DNA of 40,617 nucleotides, from contig JBQTHP010000024.1 in NCBI GenBank assembly GCA_052389755.1, forward strand, positions 1 to 40,617, written 5' to 3'. Both the position numbers and the translations under genes were made by a program. The notes under the pieces were generated by a model. That model had not been told where the DNA came from. It was given only the letters and a program-made list of their open reading frames with translations, and ran no database searches. The stretch is from JBQTHP01 sp052389755 (GTDB lineage Bacteria; Pseudomonadota; Gammaproteobacteria; Steroidobacterales; Steroidobacteraceae). Below are positions 1-7,980 of the stretch, in pieces; position 1 is the stretch's first letter; each line of letters begins with the position of its first letter.

Positions 1-526
1 GCTCGAGGCGTTCGACTGCGATGCAGTCGACTATCTGCTGAAGCCGTTCGACCGCGACCGCTTCCAGCAGGCGATGCGGCGAGTGCGCGCACGCCTGTCC
101 GGCGACAAGGGCACGGAGCTCGCCGACAAGATCTCGAGCGCGGTACGTGACACCGTCATTTCCGTGGCGGGCCGGCCGCCGACCTCAGGCGCCCCGCGCC
201 GCATCGTCGCCGAGCGGGAGGGCCGGCTGTTCTTCATTGCGCAGCCCGACATCGACAGCGTCGAGGCGAATCGCAACTACGTGAACATCCGCGCGGCGAA
301 GGAGACGTTCACGATCCGCTGGACGATGCAGCAGGCGGAAAGCACGCTCGATCCGGCGCTGTTCCTGCGGGTGCATCGCTCGGTGATCGTGAACACGCAC
401 AAGATCCGCGAGATGGAACGCTGGTTCCACGGCGAGTACGTCATCTCGCTCACCAACGGCCAGCGTTTCACGTCGGGCCGAGCGTACCGCCAGCAGATCC
501 AGGCGCACCTCAAGAACTCGAAGTAA
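1..526 (+). CDS. LytTR-family response regulator, C-terminal part (5' end outside window)
   Basis: The frame is open from the first bases of the window, so the gene starts upstream. The first visible residues (AFDCDAVDYLLKPFDRDRF) are the last strand and helix of a receiver domain, including the conserved Lys-Pro. A linker follows, then a LytTR DNA-binding domain (FFIAQPDIDSVEANRNY, then LFLRVHRSVIVNTHKI and RFTSGRAYRQQI). This is the AlgR/LytR architecture: a phosphorylated receiver controlling a beta-rich DNA-binding domain. The cognate kinase is probably off-window to the left. The gene converges on the sensor kinase at 537-1874 with a 10-bp gap and no clear terminator. Family assignment is secure; target genes are unknown. 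Confidence 0.9.
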   Translation, partial: LEAFDCDAVDYLLKPFDRDRFQQAMRRVRARLSGDKGTELADKISSAVRDTVISVAGRPPTSGAPRRIVAEREGRLFFIAQPDIDSVEANRNYVNIRAAKETFTIRWTMQQAESTLDPALFLRVHRSVIVNTHKIREMERWFHGEYVISLTNGQRFTSGRAYRQQIQAHLKNSK

Positions 527-536
527 GTCGACGGCT

Positions 537-1874
537 CTATGAGAACCTCTGCGCCGGCTTCCCCAGCGGCAGCGTCACGCGCGCGATACACCCGCTTCGA
601 TCGGTTCGATTCTCCAGACTCAACGTTCCCCCGTGCCCTTCGATGATCTGCCGCGACAGCGTGAGCCCGATGCCGCTGCCGCCGGGCTTCGTCGTGAAGA
701 ACGGCACGAACAGATTGTCGGGGTTCGCAACGCCCGGCCCTTCGTCGCGCACCTCGATGACGGCGGCCTCGCGAGTGCGCGCCAGCACCATGCGCACGGC
801 GCCCTGCGCACCGGCCGTCGCTTCAGCGGCGTTCTTCAGCAGATTGATGACCGCCTGCTCGATCTGCACGGTGTCGGCTTCGACCGAGACGTCGTACGGC
901 GCCTCGAGCTGCGTGCCGACGAAAGGCTCGAGAGAGGCCAGGCGCTGCAGAAGGGACCGCAGCGGCACGGGCTCTCTCGACGGCGTCGGAAGGCGCGTGA
1001 GCTGACTGTACGTCGCGACGAACTTCGAGAGCGATCCCGCCCGATCGCCGATGAGGGACAGTCCCTCGGCGAGCTCGCGGCCGTCGCCCGCCGTTGCCGC
1101 GTCGGATCTCGAGAGCATCTGCCGCAGCGTGCCCGCGAGGGATTTGATCGGCGTGAGTGAGTTGTTGATCTCGTGCCCGATCACGCGGATGAGCCGCTGC
1201 CAGGCGCGGCGTTCCTCGTCGCGCAGGGTGCGGCTGAGATCGGACACGATCACCAGCGTGTGCGGCACGCCCGCGTCGCGGAACGTGCGGTGGCGAACCT
1301 CGAAGCGGCCGGTGCGGGAGGGGAATGCGTACGAGAGAACCGCCGCGTCGCTGCCTTCGAGCAGCCCCGCGATCCCGAGCTCGCGCGCGCTGCGCCCGAG
1401 GAGACTGTCGGCCGCACGTCCCAGCAGCTCGGTCGCGGCGCGATTCACGAGCTTCAACCGCTGCTCGCCGTCGAAGGCGAACACCGCCGTGTCGAGCTCC
1501 CCGAGCACGGTCTGTACGAGCGCGCTGGCCTCGACGGATGCGAGCCGCTGCTGTTGCAGCGATGCGCTGAGCGTGTTGATCTCCTTCACGACATCGCCAA
1601 GAACGTCGTCGCGCGCCGCCCGGCGGCCGCGCAGTCCGTAGTCGCCGAAGCGCACCGCCTCGATGAGGTTCGCGAGCGACTGCAGCGGGAACGCGAGCCG
1701 ATGACGCACCGACAGCGCCGCCGCCACCCACACCAGGACCAGCAGGGCACAGAACACGATGCGCAGCTCGAACGTCGGCGCGTTGAACCACGCATAGAGA
1801 ACGGCGATGACGGTGGCGGGCAAGCCGCCCGCGAGCGCGACGAGAGCGAGCTCGTTCTGGAAGGGGATCTTCAT
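537..1874 (-). CDS. NtrY-like sensor histidine kinase (HAMP-PAS-HisKA-HATPase)
   Basis: 445 residues from the ATG at 1874; the open frame runs 15 residues further upstream, but this ATG sits one base after the stop of the response regulator, which suggests coupling. Two N-terminal membrane segments (about residues 9-28 and 37-54) are followed by a HAMP-like linker and a PAS domain (about 115-215). The H-box VIGHEINNSLTPIKSL carries the predicted phosphoacceptor His234. An N-box (INLLKNAAEA) and G-boxes (RDEGPGVAN, GGSGIGLTLS) complete the ATPase. The HEINN H-box is typical of NtrY-type kinases partnered with NtrC-family regulators. It is the last gene of the efflux operon and very probably phosphorylates the neighbouring regulator. 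The short periplasmic loop suggests sensing within or close to the membrane. Confidence 0.93.
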   Translation of the reverse strand: MKIPFQNELALVALAGGLPATVIAVLYAWFNAPTFELRIVFCALLVLVWVAAALSVRHRLAFPLQSLANLIEAVRFGDYGLRGRRAARDDVLGDVVKEINTLSASLQQQRLASVEASALVQTVLGELDTAVFAFDGEQRLKLVNRAATELLGRAADSLLGRSARELGIAGLLEGSDAAVLSYAFPSRTGRFEVRHRTFRDAGVPHTLVIVSDLSRTLRDEERRAWQRLIRVIGHEINNSLTPIKSLAGTLRQMLSRSDAATAGDGRELAEGLSLIGDRAGSLSKFVATYSQLTRLPTPSREPVPLRSLLQRLASLEPFVGTQLEAPYDVSVEADTVQIEQAVINLLKNAAEATAGAQGAVRMVLARTREAAVIEVRDEGPGVANPDNLFVPFFTTKPGGSGIGLTLSRQIIEGHGGTLSLENRTDRSGCIARVTLPLGKPAQRFS

Positions 1875-1875
1875 C

Positions 1876-3252
1876 TCATCCCCGTATCCCCAGCTTTTCC
1901 AGCCTCCGGTACATCGCACTCCGGCTCAATCCCAGCGCCTCAGCGGCGGCATTGACGCTGCCGCCATTGCGGCGCAGGGCGGTGCGGATGAGCAGCCGCT
2001 CGGCATCCTCGAGGCTCATCGACTCGATCGTCGGGACGGGTGGCTGCGCTGCGAGCGCTTCGAGCCGCAGATCGGCGGCGGAGATCGCGTTGCCGCGCGC
2101 CATGAGCACCGCGCGCTCGATGACGTTGCCGAGCTCGCGCACGTTGCCTGGCCAGCCGTAGCGGCGCAGCGCCGCGAGTGCCGTATCGTCGAAGCCCGTG
2201 AGAGCGCGCGAGTATTTCAGGGCGAGCGCCTGAAGCCGCCGCTGGGCAATCGCCATGATGTCTTCGGGCCGCTCGCGCAGCGGCGGCAGCTCGATCTCGA
2301 TCGTGTTCAGGCGAAACAGCAGATCCTGGCGGAAGCGGCCTTGCGCCGTCATCTCGCTCAGGTTTGCGTTCGTTGCAGCCACGATGCGCACGTCCGTCCG
2401 CTGCGTGCGCGAGGACCCCACTCGCTCGAACTCGCCGCCTTCGATCACGCGCAGGAGCTTCGCCTGCTGCGACAGCGGGACGTTGCCGATCTCGTCGAGA
2501 AACAGCGTGCCGCCGTCGGCGAGCTCGAAGCGTCCCACGCGGTCCGCTTTTGCGTCGGTGAACGCGCCGCGCACGTGCCCCATCATCTCGCTCTCGAACA
2601 CGCTCTCCGGGACGCTGCCCATGTTCACGGCGATGAAGCCACGCGCGGCACGGCGCGAGAGCCTGTGGACGAGCTTCGCTACGAGTCCCTTGCCGGTGCC
2701 GTTCTCGCCCGTGATGAGCACGGTCGCGTCGGAGGATGCGACGCGCTGCACCGTGTCGAGCACGGCGCGCATGGCGGCAGACTCGGCGACGATGTCTTCG
2801 TCGCTCGCGGCGCGCAGCAGTTCGTTCTCCGCCTCCAGTCGCCGCCCGCGCCGCACTTCCTGGCTGAAGCTCACCTGGTTGCGAACGACCGACACGACGC
2901 GATGGTTGTCCCACGGCTTTTCGAGGAAGTCGCGAGCGCCGCGGCGCATCGCTTCGACCGCTACTTCGATGGTCGCCCACGCGGTCATCACGACGACGGG
3001 CAGCGTTGCGTCGATGCCCCGGATCTGCGGCAGGAGCTCGAGGCCTTCGCGGCCGGAGGTCGTGTCGCGGGTGTAATTGAGATCGATCACCGCCGCGTCG
3101 AACGCTTCCGACTTCACCGCCTCGAGGAGCCCGGCCGGTGAGCTCACGGTCGTGACCTGCATCCCTTCTTCCTTCAGGAGCAGGCGAAGCGCCGTCAGCA
3201 CATCCTGCTGATCGTCCGCGACGATGATCTGCGGCGCGTCGGTGTGGCGCAT
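1876..3252 (-). CDS. NtrC-family sigma-54-dependent response regulator
   Basis: 458 residues, start at the ATG at 3252 (an upstream-extended frame of 44 Arg/Cys-rich residues is rejected). Order: receiver domain with phosphoacceptor Asp57 (AAVIDLNY), AAA+ domain with Walker A GENGTGKG, the sigma-54 contact loop read as GAFTDA rather than GAFTGA, Walker B GGTLFLDEIGN, and a C-terminal Fis-type helix-turn-helix (GSVNAAAEALGLSRSAMYRRL). Such proteins bind enhancer sites 80-200 bp upstream of -24/-12 promoters and remodel the sigma-54 holoenzyme. It lies between the ABC permease and its kinase. I infer that it autoregulates the operon through the palindromes at 7905-7954. The GAFTDA change affects a normally conserved Gly; its effect cannot be judged from sequence. 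Confidence 0.94.
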   Translation of the reverse strand: MRHTDAPQIIVADDQQDVLTALRLLLKEEGMQVTTVSSPAGLLEAVKSEAFDAAVIDLNYTRDTTSGREGLELLPQIRGIDATLPVVVMTAWATIEVAVEAMRRGARDFLEKPWDNHRVVSVVRNQVSFSQEVRRGRRLEAENELLRAASDEDIVAESAAMRAVLDTVQRVASSDATVLITGENGTGKGLVAKLVHRLSRRAARGFIAVNMGSVPESVFESEMMGHVRGAFTDAKADRVGRFELADGGTLFLDEIGNVPLSQQAKLLRVIEGGEFERVGSSRTQRTDVRIVAATNANLSEMTAQGRFRQDLLFRLNTIEIELPPLRERPEDIMAIAQRRLQALALKYSRALTGFDDTALAALRRYGWPGNVRELGNVIERAVLMARGNAISAADLRLEALAAQPPVPTIESMSLEDAERLLIRTALRRNGGSVNAAAEALGLSRSAMYRRLEKLGIRG

Positions 3253-3316
3253 CGTGGACACGACTTTAGCAGCAGCCCGCCTGCAGAGGAGGGTGCCGGC
3301 GCGCCGTTCGACGCGC

Positions 3317-5749
3317 TCACTCGTATCGCAGCGCCACCGCCGGCTGCACGCGCAGCGATCGGACCGCCGGCACCCAGCTCGCAAGCAGCGCGGAGAGTAT
3401 CAGCACGCCGGACACGAGGCTGTACACCAGCGCGTCGTCCGGCGGCAGACCCTGCAAGCCGTCGTCCAGCGCCCGACCGACCATCGGCGCAAGCACGGCG
3501 CCGATGCCGAGGCCCAGCGCGAGCTGTATGCCCGCGCTGTGCATGACCGTGCGCAGGATCTGCCGGTCGCGCGCGCCGAGCGCGCGACGCACCCCGATCT
3601 CGCGGTTGCGCTGGCCGGTCGCGAAGCTGAGCACACCGTAGATACCGACCGCCGCGAGCACCATCGCGATAGCCGCGAAAATCGCGAAGATCTGCGACAG
3701 CAGGATGAGCGGGGCGCGGAACTGATGCTGCAGCTCTTCGAGCGTCTCCACCCAGTAGACGGCCAGGTCGCCATCGAGACGGCGTGCCGTTTCGCGTATC
3801 GCGCGACCGAAGGCATGTGGGTCGCCCTGCGTGCGGATCGCGACCGTGAGGAATCGCCACGGCTGCTGGCTCACCGGCTGATAGATCGTCGCCGGGAAGA
3901 AGCCGCCGTCCTCCCACGTGTCGTCGTGCAGTACGTCCGGCACGACGCCCACGATCGTGAGCGTCTTGGGCTCGTTCGCGTCCTGCATGACCCGAACGCG
4001 TCGGCCGAGCGCGCTCGCGGAACCGTAGTGCTTGCGCGCGAACGTTTCGTTGACGACCGCAACGCCCGGCGTGTCGAGCCGGTCGCCCGAGTTGAAGTCG
4101 CGCCCCTGGATCGGCAGACGAAAAGCCTCGAAAAAGCCGGTCGTCACGATGACACTGGTCGCTTCGGGGTAATCGGCGCGAGTCGCGTAGACTTTGCCGT
4201 CGATTGCGTAAGGAACCTTGTACGTGCCCGTACCGGGCATTGCGGTCGCCGCCGCGGCGGCGAGCACGCCGGGCTCGGATTCGAGCTCGGCCACCATGCG
4301 CTCGAAGAAACGCCCCTGGGCCTCCGGCGAGTAGGTGGCCTCGGGAAGACCGACGCGACCGCTCATGAAGCCGCGCACGTCCGCACTGATGTCCTGCTGC
4401 AGCGACAGCAGCGAGCTGCGCATCATGAGTCCCGCGCCCGTGAGCAGCGCGACGGACAACGCCACCTCCACGACGACCATGGCAGCCGTGAACTTCGAGA
4501 GACGCAGGCCGGTTCCCGTGCGTCCGCCGTCGCGCAGGACGCGCATCACGTCGGGCCGCGACGCGCGCAGCGCCGGAACGATGCCGGCGATGAGAGCCGC
4601 GAGCAGCGCGGCGCCGCCGCCGAACGCGGCGACGTTCGCGTCGATCGTGAACTTCCACCATTTCGGCGGCTCGCTGTCGACCATGGCCGCGAACGACTGC
4701 TCGAGCAGATACCCGCCGACTGACGCGAGCACGAGTGCACCGGCGAAGCCGACAAGGCCGACGATCACGCTCTCCGCCAGTACCTGCAGAATGAGGCGTG
4801 GCCGCCGTGCGCCGAGCGCGACACGCATGCCCGCCTCGTAGACGCGGAAGTTGGCGCGCACGAAGATGAGGCTCGCGACGTTGGCGCACGCGATGAGCAG
4901 CACCAGCCACACGGCCGCGAACATGGTGTAGAGCAGGCTCGAGCCTTCCGTGCCGACGAAGAAGGTGGCCAGCGTCACGACGTGCGTCGTCGTTCCGGCA
5001 TTCGTCCGGGGGTGCTGCTTCGCGATGCGCGCCGCGATCGCCCCAAGATCGTCCGCCACCTGCATCCGCGTGACGCCGTCCTTCATGCGGCCGACGGCCA
5101 CCACACCGATGGCTTTTTCGTCGCCTCGACGCTCGAGCGCGGGGTCGCGAACGATCGGAATCCACAGCGCCTCCCTGCTCGGAAAGACGAAACCTTCCGG
5201 CGCGACGCCGATGACGGTGCTCGGGCGGCTGTTCACGCGCAGAGTGCGACCGAGAATGCCCGGGTCCCGGTTGTAGCGGGTGCGCCAGAGGTCGTAGTTC
5301 AGAATGACGACGGGCGCGGCGTTCGGAACGGCGTCGCTTTCGTTGAACGCGCGACCGAGCAATGGCTTCACGCGCAGCACGCCAAAGAAGTTCCACGTGA
5401 CGAAGCCGCCGCTGTAGCGTTCGGGCAGGCCCTCGCCCGACACGATCATCGTGCCGGTGTAGAAGCCCATGAGGTCCTCGAGCGTGCGCTGCTGGTCGCG
5501 CAGCTCGGCATAGTCGAGGTATTGGAGGTCGTCGTCGAAGACGTCCCGCGCGGGCTCTGCGCCGCGCACGCCGATGAGGCGCTCCGCATCCTCGAACGGC
5601 GGGCCTTTCAGCAGCGTCGTATTGATTACGCCGTACATGAAGATGGTCGCCCCGAGCCCGAGTGCGAGCACCGAGCCGGCCACCGCGAGGAAGCCGGGCG
5701 CTTGACGCAGGCCACGCCAGGCCTGACGGAGATCATCTACGAGAAGCAT
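3317..5749 (-). CDS. MacB/FtsX-type ABC permease with duplicated modules
   Basis: 810 residues. The N-terminus (DDLRQAWRGLRQAPGFL, then a hydrophobic segment GSVLALGLGATIFMYGVI) begins a MacB periplasmic core domain. An FtsX-like block (FAAVWLVLLIACANVASL, then MRVALGARR) follows near residues 275-400. A second, similar unit fills the C-terminal half, ending in the ERNREIGVRRALGARD-type block (here QRNREIGVRRALGARD) and a final membrane pair. This doubled arrangement of about 800 residues resembles the ADOP permeases frequent in Acidobacteria and some Proteobacteria. Single MacB proteins couple cytoplasmic ATP hydrolysis to periplasmic work by mechanotransmission. Here the ATPase is a separate protein encoded 4 bp upstream. 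Likely role: export of, or resistance to, a membrane-active compound. The substrate is unknown. Confidence 0.9.
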   Translation of the reverse strand: MLLVDDLRQAWRGLRQAPGFLAVAGSVLALGLGATIFMYGVINTTLLKGPPFEDAERLIGVRGAEPARDVFDDDLQYLDYAELRDQQRTLEDLMGFYTGTMIVSGEGLPERYSGGFVTWNFFGVLRVKPLLGRAFNESDAVPNAAPVVILNYDLWRTRYNRDPGILGRTLRVNSRPSTVIGVAPEGFVFPSREALWIPIVRDPALERRGDEKAIGVVAVGRMKDGVTRMQVADDLGAIAARIAKQHPRTNAGTTTHVVTLATFFVGTEGSSLLYTMFAAVWLVLLIACANVASLIFVRANFRVYEAGMRVALGARRPRLILQVLAESVIVGLVGFAGALVLASVGGYLLEQSFAAMVDSEPPKWWKFTIDANVAAFGGGAALLAALIAGIVPALRASRPDVMRVLRDGGRTGTGLRLSKFTAAMVVVEVALSVALLTGAGLMMRSSLLSLQQDISADVRGFMSGRVGLPEATYSPEAQGRFFERMVAELESEPGVLAAAAATAMPGTGTYKVPYAIDGKVYATRADYPEATSVIVTTGFFEAFRLPIQGRDFNSGDRLDTPGVAVVNETFARKHYGSASALGRRVRVMQDANEPKTLTIVGVVPDVLHDDTWEDGGFFPATIYQPVSQQPWRFLTVAIRTQGDPHAFGRAIRETARRLDGDLAVYWVETLEELQHQFRAPLILLSQIFAIFAAIAMVLAAVGIYGVLSFATGQRNREIGVRRALGARDRQILRTVMHSAGIQLALGLGIGAVLAPMVGRALDDGLQGLPPDDALVYSLVSGVLILSALLASWVPAVRSLRVQPAVALRYE

Positions 5750-5753
5750 GGCG

Positions 5754-6509
5754 TCAAACCGCCACGGCCGCGAGGCCGCCGATGGCCGGCCGGCGCGCGT
5801 CTTCGAAGATCACGCGGCCGTCGAAGAGCTGCACGAGTCGTTCCGCGAAATCCGCGTACCTGGAATCGTGCGTGACCATGCAGATGGTGGCGCCTTCGCC
5901 GTGAAGCTTGCGGAGCAGCTCCATCACCGCCTCGCCGTTCTTCGAGTCGAGGTTACCCGTAGGCTCGTCGGCGAGCAGGATCGCCGGTCTGCCGACGAGC
6001 GCGCGCGCCACCGCGACGCGCTGCTGCTGGCCGCCCGAGAGCTGCGAGGGATGGTGGTTCAGGCGGTGCGCCATGCCGACGCGCTCGAGCGCATCCATGA
6101 CGGCCTTGCGCCGCGTGTCACGCGTGAGGCCGATGCGGTAGATGAGCGGCAGCTCGACGTTCTCGTAGACGGTGAGATCGCCGATGAGATTGAACGACTG
6201 GAAGATGAAGCCGATCTCGAGATTGCGGATCGTCGCGCGCTCGTCCACGCCGATCTCCGCAACAGCACGGCCGTTCAGGAAGTATTCCCCGCCCGAGGGC
6301 GTATCGAGGAGCCCGAGAATCGCGAGCAGCGTCGACTTGCCGCATCCGGAAGGGCCCGAGATGGAGACGAACTCTCCCCGACGGATGTCGCAGTGGATAC
6401 CGGACAGCGCGTGCGTCTCGATCTCGTCGGTGTAGAACACCTTGGTGATGCCCCGCATGCGGATCAGCGGCTCGGGCTCGTGCGGGTTGCCTTCGCGTGC
6501 GTCGTTCAT
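5754..6509 (-). CDS. MacB/LolD-type ABC transporter ATP-binding protein
   Basis: 251 residues from the ATG at 6509; the open frame continues far upstream but the extension is Arg-rich antisense-like sequence over the fusion-protein gene. Walker A GPSGCGKST at residues 52-60, Q-loop GFIFQSFNLIGDLTVYENVELPL, signature LSGGQQQR near 157-164, Walker B ILLADEPTGNLDS, H-loop MVTHDSRYAD. The TGNLDS and QSFNL signatures are typical of the MacB/LolD/FtsE group, which energise FtsX-fold permeases. It lies between the fusion protein (38 bp upstream) and the permease (4 bp downstream). All three almost certainly form one tripartite pump; an outer-membrane TolC-type channel is not encoded in the window. 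Confidence 0.95.
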   Translation of the reverse strand: MNDAREGNPHEPEPLIRMRGITKVFYTDEIETHALSGIHCDIRRGEFVSISGPSGCGKSTLLAILGLLDTPSGGEYFLNGRAVAEIGVDERATIRNLEIGFIFQSFNLIGDLTVYENVELPLIYRIGLTRDTRRKAVMDALERVGMAHRLNHHPSQLSGGQQQRVAVARALVGRPAILLADEPTGNLDSKNGEAVMELLRKLHGEGATICMVTHDSRYADFAERLVQLFDGRVIFEDARRPAIGGLAAVAV

Positions 6510-6547
6510 TTCGAGTGACTCCAGTGATTCTCGCAAGTTCGCCGGCG

Positions 6548-7801
6548 TCAGCGGATGCGCAGCTCGTCGTACGCGCTCCACTGCGAGATGTCCGAAACGA
6601 TGATCCGGTCGCCGGGTTCGAGGCCCGCGACGACATGGATTTCGTTGACCGAGGCCTTGCCGAGCTTTGCGGTGACGCGCTTCGCGCGCTCGCCGTCGGC
6701 AGCGACCCTGAATACGCTCACGTCCGACTCCGGCTCGCCGTAGGCCGGCCGCGCGACGAAAACTACGCCCGTGGTCCGATCGAGCTCGATGACGCCGTCC
6801 ACGGACAGATCCGGCCGCGCGCCGGGAGGCAACTTGCCGGTGAGCTCGACCTCGACGCGCACCGAACCGTTTTCCACCGCCGGGTCGACGCGCGAGACGC
6901 GGCCCGCGACGATACCGTTCCTCGTATCGATGCGTGCCTTCTGGCCCACGATGAGATCCTTCGCCTGCAGCTCGGGGATCCTCAGCTCCGCGACCAGCTC
7001 TTCGGGCCGGGCCACGCGCGCGATCGGTGCGCCCGCGACGAGCTGCTGGCCCACCTGCGCCGGCAGTGCCTGTAGAACGCCCTGCATGCCCGCGCGCACG
7101 GCGAGCGACGCGAGCAGCTGGCGCTGCCGTTCGAGCGAGTTGCGGGCCTGCTCGAGCCGCGCTCTCTGCGCGCGCAGCTGTGCATGGGTGGCGTCGGCCA
7201 GATTGGCGAGGCGCTCCTCTTCGACCTCTACGCGCACGGCGAGCTGCTCGGCGAGGATCTGCGAGCGTCGCGCCTGCAGCTGCGACACGGCGTGAGTGCG
7301 TGCGGCGTCGGCTTCGGCCTCCGCCTGCAGACGCGTGCTCTCGTAGGTCGCGCGCGCTTCGGCGAGGTTCGACTTCTGATCGAGCACTTGCCCTTTCAGC
7401 TGCAGGCGCAAGGCCGCCACTTCCGCCTCGCTCTGAGTCACCGCCCACTCGGCCTCCTGCACGAGGCGCTCGAGCTCGGGATTGGTGAGCTCGACGATCA
7501 CCGAGTCCGGTTCGACGACCGCGCCGGGCTTCAGGACGAGACGCTCGACCCGACCAGGCGCCTGTGCCGCGATCCAGCGAATCTCTTTGGGGATTAGCAG
7601 CCCGGGGCCGCGAACCTCGCGCACGAACTCGCCGCGCTGCACGGTGCCGATGAGGAGCGACTTGCCAGCCGCAGAAACGGTGGCCGGCTCGAGGCGGGCG
7701 ATCGCGAACGCGACGCTCGCCAACGCGAGCGCGCCGCCCGCCGCGATGACGACACGGCGCTTGCGCTGGTTCTTCAGGAACTCGGTCCGCGGGATATCCA
7801 T
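6548..7801 (-). CDS. HlyD/MacA-type periplasmic membrane fusion protein
   Basis: 417 residues. A cytoplasmic N-terminal stub rich in basic residues (KNQRKRR) precedes one membrane anchor (VVIAAGGALALASVAFAIA). A first lipoyl half follows (APGRVERLVLKPGAVVEPDSVIVEL), then a long coiled-coil hairpin (about residues 110-245, rich in Glu, Ala, Arg and Leu), the second lipoyl half (MQGVLQALPAQVGQQLVAG) and beta-barrel/membrane-proximal domains. Family members bridge inner-membrane ABC pumps to an outer-membrane channel. It is the first gene of the pump-plus-two-component operon. The sigma-54-type promoter at 7815-7830 predicts transcription starting about 3 nt before this ATG, and I see no Shine-Dalgarno sequence or other start codon nearby, so the mRNA may be nearly leaderless. 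Confidence 0.93.
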   Translation of the reverse strand: MDIPRTEFLKNQRKRRVVIAAGGALALASVAFAIARLEPATVSAAGKSLLIGTVQRGEFVREVRGPGLLIPKEIRWIAAQAPGRVERLVLKPGAVVEPDSVIVELTNPELERLVQEAEWAVTQSEAEVAALRLQLKGQVLDQKSNLAEARATYESTRLQAEAEADAARTHAVSQLQARRSQILAEQLAVRVEVEEERLANLADATHAQLRAQRARLEQARNSLERQRQLLASLAVRAGMQGVLQALPAQVGQQLVAGAPIARVARPEELVAELRIPELQAKDLIVGQKARIDTRNGIVAGRVSRVDPAVENGSVRVEVELTGKLPPGARPDLSVDGVIELDRTTGVVFVARPAYGEPESDVSVFRVAADGERAKRVTAKLGKASVNEIHVVAGLEPGDRIIVSDISQWSAYDELRIR

Positions 7802-7814
7802 CTGCAGGACTTGT

Positions 7815-7830
7815 TACAAGGCGCGTGCCA
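7815..7830 (-). promoter_or_regulatory. Sigma-54 (-24/-12) promoter of the efflux/two-component operon
   Basis: Read on the minus strand the site is TGGCACG-CGCC-TTGTA. The consensus is TGGCACG-N4-TTGCW, so the -24 block is perfect, the spacing is perfect and the -12 block differs only in GC becoming GT. The predicted start of transcription is at about 7804, only 3 nt before the fusion-protein ATG at 7801. Enhancer-like palindromes lie upstream at 7905-7954, and the operon encodes an NtrC-family activator. Confidence 0.82.
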
Positions 7831-7847
7831 GCGATACGGCTCGTCCG

Positions 7848-7860
7848 TAAACGCTTGTTT
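7848..7860 (-). promoter_or_regulatory. IHF-like site between enhancer palindromes and sigma-54 promoter
   Basis: The plus-strand text TAAACGCTTGTTT matches the reverse complement of the IHF core consensus (WATCAA-N4-TTR) at all but one defined position. It is AT-rich in otherwise GC-rich sequence and lies around -50 relative to the predicted start, where IHF commonly bends DNA so that an enhancer-bound NtrC-type activator can reach the holoenzyme. Short degenerate motif, so moderate confidence only. Confidence 0.45.
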
Positions 7861-7904
7861 CTTTTGGGCCTGCGCACGCATGCGACGGGACGGCGCCTCT
7901 ACGG

Positions 7905-7922
7905 CGTCCCATCACCGGGACG
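7905..7922. promoter_or_regulatory. Enhancer palindrome A (CGTCCC-N6-GGGACG)
   Basis: An 18-bp sequence, CGTCCCATCACCGGGACG, with six perfectly inverted bases on each side of a 6-bp spacer. Its centre is about -110 from the predicted transcription start at 7804. The same half-sites and spacing recur at 7939-7954 and 19655-19671, always upstream of a sigma-54-type promoter. I infer a binding site for the NtrC-family regulator encoded at 1876-3252; another regulator is possible. Confidence 0.7.
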
Positions 7923-7938
7923 ATGCGGCGGGGCGAGA

Positions 7939-7954
7939 GTCCCACGTGCGGGAC
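7939..7954. promoter_or_regulatory. Enhancer palindrome B (GTCCC-N6-GGGAC)
   Basis: GTCCCACGTGCGGGAC: the same half-sites as palindrome A with the same 6-bp spacer, centred 33 bp further upstream (about -142). The 33-bp step is close to three helical turns, placing both sites on one DNA face. A further GGGAC half-site lies at 7887-7891. The pair of centres, about -110 and -142, closely resembles the strong NtrC sites of E. coli glnAp2 (-108 and -140). Confidence 0.7.
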
Positions 7955-7957
7955 GGC

Positions 7958-7980
7958 GGAAGCCGGAGGGCGGGAGCCGG
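7958..7980 (+). repeat. Dispersed GGAAG-CGGAGGGCGG-AGCCGG repeat, copy 1
   Basis: This 23-bp stretch directly after the CBS gene stop matches the reverse complement of 11086-11108 at 21 of 23 positions by my alignment. Both copies sit in spacers just beyond a minus-strand gene. It looks like a short dispersed intergenic repeat rather than a coding or terminator feature; no T-tract accompanies it. Confidence 0.5.

Noticed and set aside
1807..3141. 444-codon plus-strand frame opposite the response regulator.
   Set aside because: No family motif and a composition typical of the reverse complement of GC-rich coding sequence; the minus-strand regulator explains the region fully.
7887..7954. GGGAC/GTCCC inverted repeats read as a terminator for the CBS gene.
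   Set aside because: No T-run follows on the minus strand, and the exact half-site spacing recurs ahead of another sigma-54 promoter, which fits enhancer sites better.
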